The notes under the pieces are model-generated. The model saw only the letters and a list, made by a program, of their open reading frames with translations. It did not search any database and was not told the DNA's origin. Positions 33,640 through 40,201 of a stretch of DNA of 64,000 bases are shown in pieces. The stretch lies in contig JAEKKN010000017.1 in NCBI GenBank assembly GCA_019510305.1, positions 310,001 to 374,000 of the forward strand, given 5' to 3'. Source of the stretch: Microbacterium sp. (lineage in GTDB: Bacteria; Actinomycetota; Actinomycetes; Actinomycetales; Microbacteriaceae). Numbering within the stretch: the first letter of the stretch is position 1; each line of letters opens with the position of its first letter. The translations under genes were made by a program, and so were the position numbers.

Positions 33640-35262
33640 ATGCTGTCACGACGGACCAAGAAGAGCGCGGTGCTGAAGATGCTGCTCGCCGGAGCGGCCT
33701 CTGCGGGCCTGGCGCTGACGGGAGCGGTGTCGGCCGCAGCCGAAGACGCGCCCACCGCGACGATCACGGGGCAGGTCACACGGGAAGACGGCGGAGCGCC
33801 GGTGGAGAACGTCGGCGTGTTCGTCACGCCCACCGCCGGCGGGTTCTCCTACAACGGGTACACGGATGCCACCGGCGCCTACAGCGTGGTCGGGCTGCCG
33901 GCGGGGGAGTATGTGGTGCACTTCTCGCCGCTGCCGCCGTCCGGTCTGGACGACGAGTTCTGGGATGACGCGGCAGACTGGTTCAGCGCGGACCGGATCC
34001 AGGCCGTGGGGGGCGAGACGATCGCAGACATCGATGCCACGCTCTCGGCTCCTCCTGTTCCCGGCTCGATCTCCGGGGCCGTCGTCCGAGAGGATGACGG
34101 AGCCCCAGTCGCCGGTGCCACGGTCAGCGCGAGCGCAACCGGCGGAAGCTGGGGTTGGGGATCGACGACGACTGGAGCAGACGGGTCTTACACGCTGTCA
34201 AACCTGCAGCCCGGATCGTACATTCTGACGTTCCAGGCAGAAGGCACCGACCTGGTCACCGAATACTGGGACGATGCTGTCTCGTGGAGCGCGGCGACTC
34301 AGGTGGCACTGAGCGCCGGCACTGCTGTGGCGGATATCGATGCGGAGCTCGCCACGGGCGGCGCTGTCGCAGGCACTGTCGTCCGCACGGTTGACGGTTC
34401 TCCGATCGCCGGTGCCACAGTGTCGGCCCTCGATGAGAACGGAGAGATCAGGCGTCAGACGCAATCCGGCGCAGACGGCGCCTATCGCCTCGACGGACTC
34501 GCGGACGGTTCCTACGCGATCCAGTTCTCGGGCGGCTTCGACGCTTCGCTGGCCGTGGAGTTCTGGCAGAACGCCCGTACGCAGTCGGCAGCCACGCCTG
34601 TCACGACGACCGCAGGGCAGACCGTATCCGCGATCGACGCGTCGTTGGAGAGTGTCGGGCACATCTCCGGTACGGTGACCAAGGCATCCGACGGCACACC
34701 CGTCCTCGGTGCGAGCATCATGGCTCTGGATGTCGTCAGCGGCGCGTATGCGGGCTCGGGCTGGAGTCAGATGGACGGCACCTTCGACCTGGCCCTCGCC
34801 CCGGGCACTTACAACCTGAAGTTCTCCACGATGGACCGCGGGCTTCTCGAAGAGTACTGGGATGACGCCCTTGCGGTCGAAGATGCCACCCCCGTCACCG
34901 TGACGGCATCGGGGCTCGTCAATGGCCTGAACGTGCAGCTCGATGCCGCCGCACTGATCACGGGAACCGTGGACTTGGTCAGCGACGAGGACCGAGAGGT
35001 CATCGTCGAGGCATACGAAGGTGCGACCCGCGTCGGCTCTGCTCACGCGAATCTGGAGGACGGCAGCTATCAGCTGTATGTGCCCGCGGGTACCTACACT
35101 CTGAAGGCCACCGCGATCTTCTACAACGGCAGCACCACGTTCGTGAAGCCGCAGTGGTCGGGCGGTGCTAAGAAGCAGAAGAAGGCGACTCCGATCACCG
35201 TGGCCGTCAATGCGCCCGTGGGAGGCATCGACTTCACCCTGGTTGCGAAGACCGGGGAGTAG
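33640..35262 (+). CDS. Secreted five-repeat protein (carboxypeptidase-regulatory/CNA-B-like domains)
   Basis: A 540-residue exported protein. The signal peptide has a basic start (MLSRRTKKSAVLK) and likely cleavage after SAAAE (residue 35). It is followed by five tandem modules of about 95 residues, each shaped G-x-V-x-R-x-D-G-x-PV-x-GA, then T-x-ADGSY-x-L-x-L-x-PGSY, then EYWDDA, then ATPVT and ID-x-L. The fifth is degenerate (PQWSGGAKKQKKATPI). Such beta-sandwich repeats occur in surface proteins and adhesins, but no LPXTG motif, C-terminal span or enzymatic domain is present, so it is probably released or held non-covalently. ATG 33640 has GAGGGGG upstream. Confidence 0.8.
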   Translation: MLSRRTKKSAVLKMLLAGAASAGLALTGAVSAAAEDAPTATITGQVTREDGGAPVENVGVFVTPTAGGFSYNGYTDATGAYSVVGLPAGEYVVHFSPLPPSGLDDEFWDDAADWFSADRIQAVGGETIADIDATLSAPPVPGSISGAVVREDDGAPVAGATVSASATGGSWGWGSTTTGADGSYTLSNLQPGSYILTFQAEGTDLVTEYWDDAVSWSAATQVALSAGTAVADIDAELATGGAVAGTVVRTVDGSPIAGATVSALDENGEIRRQTQSGADGAYRLDGLADGSYAIQFSGGFDASLAVEFWQNARTQSAATPVTTTAGQTVSAIDASLESVGHISGTVTKASDGTPVLGASIMALDVVSGAYAGSGWSQMDGTFDLALAPGTYNLKFSTMDRGLLEEYWDDALAVEDATPVTVTASGLVNGLNVQLDAAALITGTVDLVSDEDREVIVEAYEGATRVGSAHANLEDGSYQLYVPAGTYTLKATAIFYNGSTTFVKPQWSGGAKKQKKATPITVAVNAPVGGIDFTLVAKTGE

Positions 35263-35280
35263 AAGCCGGGAATTCGGCTT
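35263..35280 (+). terminator. Small hairpin directly after the secreted repeat protein
   Basis: AAGCCG (35263-35268) pairs with CGGCTT (35275-35280), starting at the base after the stop codon and followed by TTAAG. A weak terminator or processing hairpin that separates this gene from the immunity-like cluster. Confidence 0.4.
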
Positions 35281-35291
35281 AAGAGCAGAAC

Positions 35292-35897
35292 GTGGGCAGA
35301 GGCAAGAAGAGAACTTCCCCAATAAGCGCCACCGAGCTGATGGCCCAATTGGAGAAGGATGAGGAGTTTCAGAGGAAACGCAAAATCCGCGAGGAGGCGT
35401 TGAGCGCCCGCGCGGCGGAACTGACGGCGGCCGAGCAACCTATAGTCCGCGACCTTCGCGCATCGGGAGTAGCCGTTGACTCGGTGTGGGACCTCGTGAG
35501 TACTGTTACGCCGTACCCAGCTGCGCTGCCGGTCTTGATGCATCACCTTGAGGTTGGTGGATACCCAGATCGAGTCATCGAGAGTCTGGGGCGTGCGCTC
35601 GCGGTGAAGCCGTCCATCGAGTTCTGGACCCGACTGAAGAACCTCTATCTGTCCTCCCTCGGTGCGGGCGAACGAGAAGGAGCGGCGATCGCGTTGGCTG
35701 CGGCGGCAGGGCAGGATCAAGTCGATGACCTCATGGGATTCTTGCGGAACCCCGTACTGGGGGAAACTCGCATCTATTTCGTGTCCCCGCTCCTGCGGAT
35801 CGGCGGAGAAGCTGGCCGCGAGTTCATTGAGAGCGTTGCGGACGATCCGGTGCTCGGCAAAGAGGCGAGTTTGCGATTGTCTCGCAAGAGACGATGA
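35292..35897 (+). CDS. HEAT-like helical protein, immunity-type (hypothetical)
   Basis: A 201-residue cytoplasmic protein I do not recognise by name. The N-terminal 50 residues are highly charged (EKDEEFQRKRKIREEALSAR). The rest is made of short helices resembling HEAT repeats (YPAALPVLMHHLEVGGYPDRVIESLGRAL, then LLRIGGEAGREFIESVADDP). Proteins of this shape are frequent immunity proteins next to polymorphic toxins. Start GTG 35292. Codon use is less GC-skewed than in its neighbours (ATT, AGT, AAA codons), suggesting transfer. It is first of five such small genes and no toxin gene is seen. Confidence 0.65.
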   Translation: MGRGKKRTSPISATELMAQLEKDEEFQRKRKIREEALSARAAELTAAEQPIVRDLRASGVAVDSVWDLVSTVTPYPAALPVLMHHLEVGGYPDRVIESLGRALAVKPSIEFWTRLKNLYLSSLGAGEREGAAIALAAAAGQDQVDDLMGFLRNPVLGETRIYFVSPLLRIGGEAGREFIESVADDPVLGKEASLRLSRKRR

Positions 35898-35967
35898 CTC
35901 TTTCCGGATCAGGTCCCGCGGATAGCTCGACTGAATATCCCCCATCGATATCGCTTAGGAGCAATCA

Positions 35968-36558
35968 GTGACGAGCGCTCCTGCCGACGATGCAAAAGGC
36001 CTGGTCGAGCACTTCGAAGGCACCCTCGGACCGATTGGATACGAGTGGTCGGTCGACCCCGATGGCGTGAAGATGCCTTTTCAGATCGTCCGCTTCACGG
36101 GCGGTTCGGATGCCGATTCTGTGGGCTATTCGACGCTCGGACTGAGTCGGCGAGTGCTGCCGTCGCCCACCTCGCACCTCCACATTCGACACGAGCTGCT
36201 GATGCTCGCTCCGGAGGCGCTCAAGCCTGACCACGTCGCGTCCATACTCCTCCAGGTCGGCAAGATGGTGATCGGAATGGAGCGGGCGCTGCTGCGCGGA
36301 GATGTGATCGGCCCGGCGGGTGCGCTCGTTCCCGGCACCGACCTGACCGCGCTGTACGTCACGATGCCGACATACTTCCCCGACGAGTTCGCGACGTACT
36401 CCGACGACGACGGGGCAGTCGTCATCGCTTGGCTGGTGCCGATCACCGACAGCGAAGCGGACTACGTGTCGAGCCACGGCTGGGATGCCTTCGAAGACAA
36501 ACTGGTTGAGCAGGACCCCGATCTGGTCGACTTCCACCGCTCAGCGATTGCGCTGTAG
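35968..36558 (+). CDS. Suppressor-of-fused (SUFU) domain protein
   Basis: A 196-residue protein matching the bacterial SUFU family, which commonly serves as the immunity component in polymorphic toxin systems. Recognisable segments are the N-terminal LVEHFEGTLGPIGYEWS, PFQIVRFTGG, GYSTLGLSRR, the central HELLMLAPEA and the C-terminal VVIAWLVPITDSEADYVSSHG then WDAFEDKLVEQDPDLVDFHR. GTG 35968 with AGGAG upstream is the clear start. Sits in the run of immunity-like genes, 70 bp after the HEAT-like gene. Confidence 0.78.
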   Translation: MTSAPADDAKGLVEHFEGTLGPIGYEWSVDPDGVKMPFQIVRFTGGSDADSVGYSTLGLSRRVLPSPTSHLHIRHELLMLAPEALKPDHVASILLQVGKMVIGMERALLRGDVIGPAGALVPGTDLTALYVTMPTYFPDEFATYSDDDGAVVIAWLVPITDSEADYVSSHGWDAFEDKLVEQDPDLVDFHRSAIAL

Positions 36559-36613
36559 TGCGTGCAATACACGCCGTCGAAGCTGTCCGCGTTGCTCAAG
36601 CTACGCCAGACTG

Positions 36614-36925
36614 ATGCGTATGTCTGACGGTGAACTTGAGACGCGGCTGCAGCTGTCGATCCAGCGGGCTCTCTGGGACCTGGTCACCCCGAACCTGCGA
36701 GCGATCGCCGTACGAATCGAGAGCCCAGTGATTCATGCGCGATTCATGTACAACGAGGTCTCTCGCAGCGAAGTCGAAATCGTTTCGGAGGTCGAAGCGT
36801 ACGTTGCTGCCGACTTCGCTCCTCCTCTAGAGCCGCGTTTTCTGCCCGTATCCGTCGCGGATGCCGTGCCGCGCAGCCTCGACGAAGGCGAGTTCTGGGT
36901 GTATCGCCGCGCGGAGAAGCCATGA
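36614..36925 (+). CDS. Small hypothetical protein, immunity-type
   Basis: A 103-residue protein of no named function. It reads LQLSIQRALWDLVTPNLRAI, then VIHARFMYNEVSRSEVEIVSEVEAYVAADF, and ends GEFWVYRRAEKP. This pattern (helix, then beta strands with an acidic middle, then a W-x-Y-R-R end) appears in small proteins found near toxin immunity genes; I cannot give the family name with certainty. Two starts are possible, ATG 36614 or 36620, neither with a strong ribosome site. About 110 non-coding bases follow. Confidence 0.6.
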   Translation: MRMSDGELETRLQLSIQRALWDLVTPNLRAIAVRIESPVIHARFMYNEVSRSEVEIVSEVEAYVAADFAPPLEPRFLPVSVADAVPRSLDEGEFWVYRRAEKP

Positions 36926-37038
36926 TGTGGGGTTACGGAAAGCTGAGGAACGTGATCGTAGTAAGCGATCGTTAGCGCGGTCCATCTGGTACACGAAGCG
37001 GGGCAGCGGCTACTGAGCTCCAGAGGAGGTGAAAGGGG

Positions 37039-37434
37039 ATGCGTATTGAGATCTTCGACAGCATGATCGAAACGGTCCGCGCAGATTTCTCCGTGACTCT
37101 CGGGCTGTCAGGCGGAACCGAAATTCGGATCGAGACTGACTTCGAGATCGCTGTGCCCGGTCACTCGCCCGTGATCATCGATCCCGAGGGCTGGGCTGCC
37201 GACAGTCCAACGGCTCGCGCGTTGCAAGGGCGCACCATCATTCGCGCCGAGGCAGAAGACGCGAGCGGCACGCTCGCCATCGCTCTAGACAACCGCACCG
37301 AAATCCGCATTCCAGCTCACGCAGACCATGAAGCGTGGAGCGTGAGCAGCCTGGACGGCGTTGCGGTGGTGGCGCTCCCTGGCGGCGGCATCGCCCATTG
37401 GGGAGCGAATGGCCAGAATGCGGAGGAATCGTGA
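37039..37434 (+). CDS. DUF6188-like small protein, immunity-type
   Basis: A 131-residue protein. Its layout resembles DUF6188: an early strand SVTLGLSGGTEIRIETDFEI, a central helix DSPTARALQGRTI, a strand pair TLAIALDNRTEIRIPAHADHEAWSV, and an end with VVALPGGGIAHWG. Function unknown; the family is common in actinobacterial accessory regions. The ribosome site is strong (GAGGTGAAAGGGG before ATG 37039). It is coupled by GTGA overlap to the next gene. The first of the pair, fourth in the immunity-like run. Confidence 0.65.
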   Translation: MRIEIFDSMIETVRADFSVTLGLSGGTEIRIETDFEIAVPGHSPVIIDPEGWAADSPTARALQGRTIIRAEAEDASGTLAIALDNRTEIRIPAHADHEAWSVSSLDGVAVVALPGGGIAHWGANGQNAEES

Positions 37435-38018
37435 ACGAGGTCCGAGTGCGGTCTGTGCCTTTCGCGCAGGCAACGGCGTGGTCGCAGGCGTCGCTGGAGG
37501 CAGGGTCCGCGTTGGCGGGATTCATCAGGCAGCGGCTGTCCACGCCCGCGGCGGCGTTCGTCTTGCTGCCCGATGACGGCTCCGCGCTCGAAGTGGATGA
37601 CAACTCACGAGCCATTGATCCGCATGATGCAGACCAGGTTCTCAGCGAGTACTTCCAGTACCTGTCGTCGATGGGGACCGGCATCCTCGTGGTCGAAGAC
37701 GACACCGCTCGCGAGGGAGACCGCGGGATCACGGACGCTGTAGTTCTGGAGGGGCGAGTATTTCGCTGGAAAGACCTGCATACGGACGCTTCGCAGCTGA
37801 CGCAGCTGATCCGGCGAGGCGCATCGGGGTACCCGTTGAACGCGTTCGTGTGCCATGACGGCGCGAGAGCGATCTTCCAGCAGGCGGGAGATTCCTTGAG
37901 CAGCGAGGATGCCTCTGCCTTGGCCCAATCTGCCCATGCCGTGATCCACTCCGTCTACGACGCCGAGAGTTTCCTTGTCATCGACTTCAGCACGTCAGCT
38001 GAAGCGGGTGGCATCTGA
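37431..38018 (+). CDS. Hypothetical protein, last of the immunity-like run
   Basis: A 195-residue soluble protein I do not recognise. It reads mixed alpha/beta: ATAWSQASLEAGSALAGFIRQRL, FVLLPDDGSALEVDDNSR, DQVLSEYFQYLSSMGTGILVVEDD, LNAFVCHDGARAIFQQAG and a closing AVIHSVYDAESFLVIDFSTS. No signal peptide or span. GTG 37431 has GGAGG upstream and overlaps the DUF6188-like stop by 4 bp, so the two are probably made together. A toxin-antidote role is inferred only from context. Confidence 0.6.
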   Translation: MNEVRVRSVPFAQATAWSQASLEAGSALAGFIRQRLSTPAAAFVLLPDDGSALEVDDNSRAIDPHDADQVLSEYFQYLSSMGTGILVVEDDTAREGDRGITDAVVLEGRVFRWKDLHTDASQLTQLIRRGASGYPLNAFVCHDGARAIFQQAGDSLSSEDASALAQSAHAVIHSVYDAESFLVIDFSTSAEAGGI

Positions 38019-38070
38019 TCCGGGATATGGAGGCCCGGTCGACCAGACCGACCTGGAGTTCGAGTAGGGC

Positions 38071-38880
38071 TCAGCCCAGCATCCGCTCGATGACGCGCGC
38101 CACGCCATCGTCGTCGTTCGAGGCGGCGACCTCGTCAGCCGCGTCGCGCACGACGTCTTCGGCTTCGGCCATCGCGACCCCGTGGCCTGCCCATCGGAGC
38201 ATCTCGACGTCGTTCAGCGCATCGCCGAAGGCGACGACGTCGGACTGCGGCACATCGAGGTGCTCGCAGAGCCGGGCGAGGCCGGTGGCCTTGGTCACGC
38301 CCTCGGCCATCACCTCGACGAACGGCGCACCCGACAGCGTGGCCTCGAATCCTGTCAGGCCGAGGTCTCGCAGCGTCTCGAACAGCACAGTCGGGGCGAA
38401 CTCGGGATGCCGGATCACGAGCTTGAGCGTCGGCGCCGCCAGCACCTGAGCGAGCGGCACTCCGCCCATGGTCTGCGGGTGACGCTTGTGGTCGGAATAG
38501 TCGGCGATCTCGGCGTACCCATCCTCGGCGACGAAGGTCTCTCCGCCCTCGCGCACGCTCGCGAAGAGCAGGCCCGGGATGCTGGCGCGCAGCGCCTGGG
38601 CCAGCGTGCGGATCGTCTCGGGCGGCAGCTCTTCGGCGAACAGCATCCGCCCGTCAACGAGATTCGTCGCGTACGCGCCGTTGCCGCACAGCGCCCAGCC
38701 GTCGAAGCCCGCCTCGGCGGCGATCGCGCGCAGGCCGATCGGCTGGCGGGCGGTCACGGGCACGACATGGATGCCGCGAGCTCTGGCTGCATCGAGCGCC
38801 CGGCGCGTGCGCGGAGTCACCATACCGGTGGAGTCGAGGAGCGTTCCATCGAGGTCGGTCGCGATCAGGCGGAGAGTCAT
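38071..38880 (-). CDS. Cof-type HAD-IIB hydrolase
   Basis: A 269-residue phosphatase of the HAD superfamily. Motif I is LIATDLDGTLLD (nucleophile and acid/base Asp), motif II region VPVTARQPIG, and the last motif VVAFGDALNDVEMLRWAG, with an intervening C2B cap. Members dephosphorylate sugar phosphates, flavin precursors or similar metabolites; the substrate here is unknown. I start at ATG 38880 (MTLRLIATDLDG). The frame stays open upstream through two copies of a dispersed repeat, which supply an alternative ATG and residues MSEERSDETKRSD, probably not natural coding sequence. Confidence 0.87.
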   Translation of the reverse strand: MTLRLIATDLDGTLLDSTGMVTPRTRRALDAARARGIHVVPVTARQPIGLRAIAAEAGFDGWALCGNGAYATNLVDGRMLFAEELPPETIRTLAQALRASIPGLLFASVREGGETFVAEDGYAEIADYSDHKRHPQTMGGVPLAQVLAAPTLKLVIRHPEFAPTVLFETLRDLGLTGFEATLSGAPFVEVMAEGVTKATGLARLCEHLDVPQSDVVAFGDALNDVEMLRWAGHGVAMAEAEDVVRDAADEVAASNDDDGVARVIERMLG

Positions 38881-38890
38881 GGGAGGGTCA

Positions 38891-38932
38891 CTGCGTTTCG
38901 TCTCGTCGCTTCGCTCCTCGCTCAACGACCGG
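38891..38932 (-). repeat. Microbacterium-type dispersed repeat, copy A
   Basis: CTGCGTTTCGTCTCG, then TCGCTTCGCTCCTCGCTCAA, then CGACCGG. It is a slightly expanded version of copy B at 38952, 62 bp away in the same orientation. I recognise this from Microbacterium genomes. It lies just upstream of the HAD gene start. Confidence 0.65.
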
Positions 38933-38951
38933 GGAGGGACTGCCTTCGTCT

Positions 38952-38988
38952 CTGCGTTTCGTCTCGCTTCGCTCGCTCAACGACCGGT
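38952..38988 (-). repeat. Microbacterium-type dispersed repeat, copy B
   Basis: CTGCGTTTCGTCTCGCTTCG, then CTCGCTCAACGACCGG. Lies 11 bases downstream of the xthA stop (gene on the minus strand), so the pair of repeats fills the gap between xthA and the HAD gene. Confidence 0.7.
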
Positions 38989-38998
38989 GAGGGGCAGA

Positions 38999-39844
38999 TC
39001 AGGAGAAGATCATCGGCAGGTCGTCGTCTTCTTCGGAACTGCCGAAGTCGAGGTCGACGACAACCGGCACGTGGTCGCTGGGCTGCTCGCCCTTGCGCTC
39101 GTTCCGGTGGATCGAGGCACCCGTCACAGCATCCGCCAGGGTCTTCGAGCCCAGGACGAAGTCGATGCGGATTCCCTCGTTGCGGGGGAACTTCAGACGC
39201 TGGTAGTCCCAGTAGGTGTAGCCCTCGGGGAGCAGCGGGCGCACGACGTCGCTGACACCGGCATCCGCCAGCGCGAAGAACGCGGCGCGCTCCTGCGGCG
39301 ACACGTGCGTCGAGCGGCCGACGACGATGTCGGGGTCGCCGTTGTCGTCGTCGAACGGGATGATGTTGAAGTCGCCGACCAGCGCGAGCGGAAGCTCGGG
39401 GTTCGCAGAGAGCTCGGCGGCCGTCGACTTCTTCAGTTCTTCGAGCCAGTGCAGCTTGTAGGCGAGGTGCGGGTCGTCGAGCGAGCGGCCGTTGGGCACG
39501 TACAGGCTCCACACCCGCACGCCGTCGACCATCACACCGAGCGCACGGGCTTCGAGCGGAGCATCCGGCCCCTCATGGCCCTTCGCGAAACCGGGCATGC
39601 CCGCGAACGAGGTCTGCACATCGGTTATCGGCAGCCGGCTCGCGATCGCGACGCCGTTCCACTGGTTCAGGCCGTGCACTTCGACGTGGTACCCGGCCTC
39701 TTCGAACGGCCCATACGGGAACTGCTCGGGCTTGCACTTGATCTCCTGCATCGCCAGCACGTCGATGTCTTCGCGAACGGCGAACTCGACGGTGCGGGTG
39801 ACGCGGGTGCGGATGGAGTTGACGTTCCAGGTGGCCAAGCGCAT
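38999..39844 (-). CDS. xthA: Exodeoxyribonuclease III / AP endonuclease
   Basis: A 281-residue base-excision-repair nuclease of the ExoIII family. Conserved catalytic motifs are LATWNVNSIRTR at the start, LAMQEIKCKPEQF (metal-binding Glu34), GYHVEVHGLNQWNGVAIASR, WSLYVPNGR, LVGDFNIIPF and the closing SDHVPVVVDL (catalytic His). It cleaves abasic sites and 3' blocking groups. ATG 39844 begins MRLATWNVNS. The small membrane protein gene just upstream ends 9 bp before the start. Confidence 0.95.
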   Translation of the reverse strand: MRLATWNVNSIRTRVTRTVEFAVREDIDVLAMQEIKCKPEQFPYGPFEEAGYHVEVHGLNQWNGVAIASRLPITDVQTSFAGMPGFAKGHEGPDAPLEARALGVMVDGVRVWSLYVPNGRSLDDPHLAYKLHWLEELKKSTAAELSANPELPLALVGDFNIIPFDDDNGDPDIVVGRSTHVSPQERAAFFALADAGVSDVVRPLLPEGYTYWDYQRLKFPRNEGIRIDFVLGSKTLADAVTGASIHRNERKGEQPSDHVPVVVDLDFGSSEEDDDLPMIFS

Positions 39845-39853
39845 GAAAACAGC

Positions 39854-40051
39854 CTAGTTGCGGGTATCGACATTCCCCGTCGCGCGGCCGGCCCGCTCGC
39901 GGTCATGCTTGCGCAGCGCCGAGAGGGAGGCGCTGCGGACAACGAGCCACTGGATGCCGAAGCCGATGAGAAGAGCCGGCAACCAGATCGGCAACCAGAT
40001 CATGAAGGTGTCGAAGATGGTCTGGCCGTACTGGACCCCGTGCACAAGCAT
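39854..40051 (-). CDS. Small single-span membrane protein (hypothetical)
   Basis: A 65-residue protein with one membrane span (IWLPIWLPALLIGFGIQWLVV, about residues 18-38) and a basic, Arg-rich tail (LRKHDRERAGRATG). No family recognised. ATG 40051. It lies 9 bp before xthA on the same strand, so may be cotranscribed. Three 19-bp repeats begin 38 bp upstream of its start. Confidence 0.6.
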   Translation of the reverse strand: MLVHGVQYGQTIFDTFMIWLPIWLPALLIGFGIQWLVVRSASLSALRKHDRERAGRATGNVDTRN

Positions 40052-40088
40052 GGGGCCCAGAGTACAGCGGATGCCGGGGCCGGCCTCG

Positions 40089-40158
40089 CCGCGCCTCAGG
40101 AGGAGAACCGCGCCTCAGAAGGCGAACCGCGCCTCAGAAGGCGAGAATCCGGGGATTC
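40089..40158. repeat. Three 19-bp tandem hairpin units plus an adjacent palindrome
   Basis: Three consecutive 19-bp units (40089-40107, 40108-40126, 40127-40145). The last two share CCGCGCCTCAGAAGGCGA, each able to form CGCCT-CAGA-AGGCG; the first is diverged. Then GAATCC-GG-GGATTC (40145-40158). Lies between glcB and the small membrane protein gene and could end glcB transcription. Confidence 0.75.
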
Positions 40159-40201
40159 GTCCTTCCGGAGCGCGGTTGTCCGTCGGAAGTGCTGCCGCGA
40201 C

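Noticed and set aside
40089..40145. Tandem 19-bp units considered as a CRISPR array
   Set aside because: The units are directly abutting with no spacers, and no cas genes are in the window.
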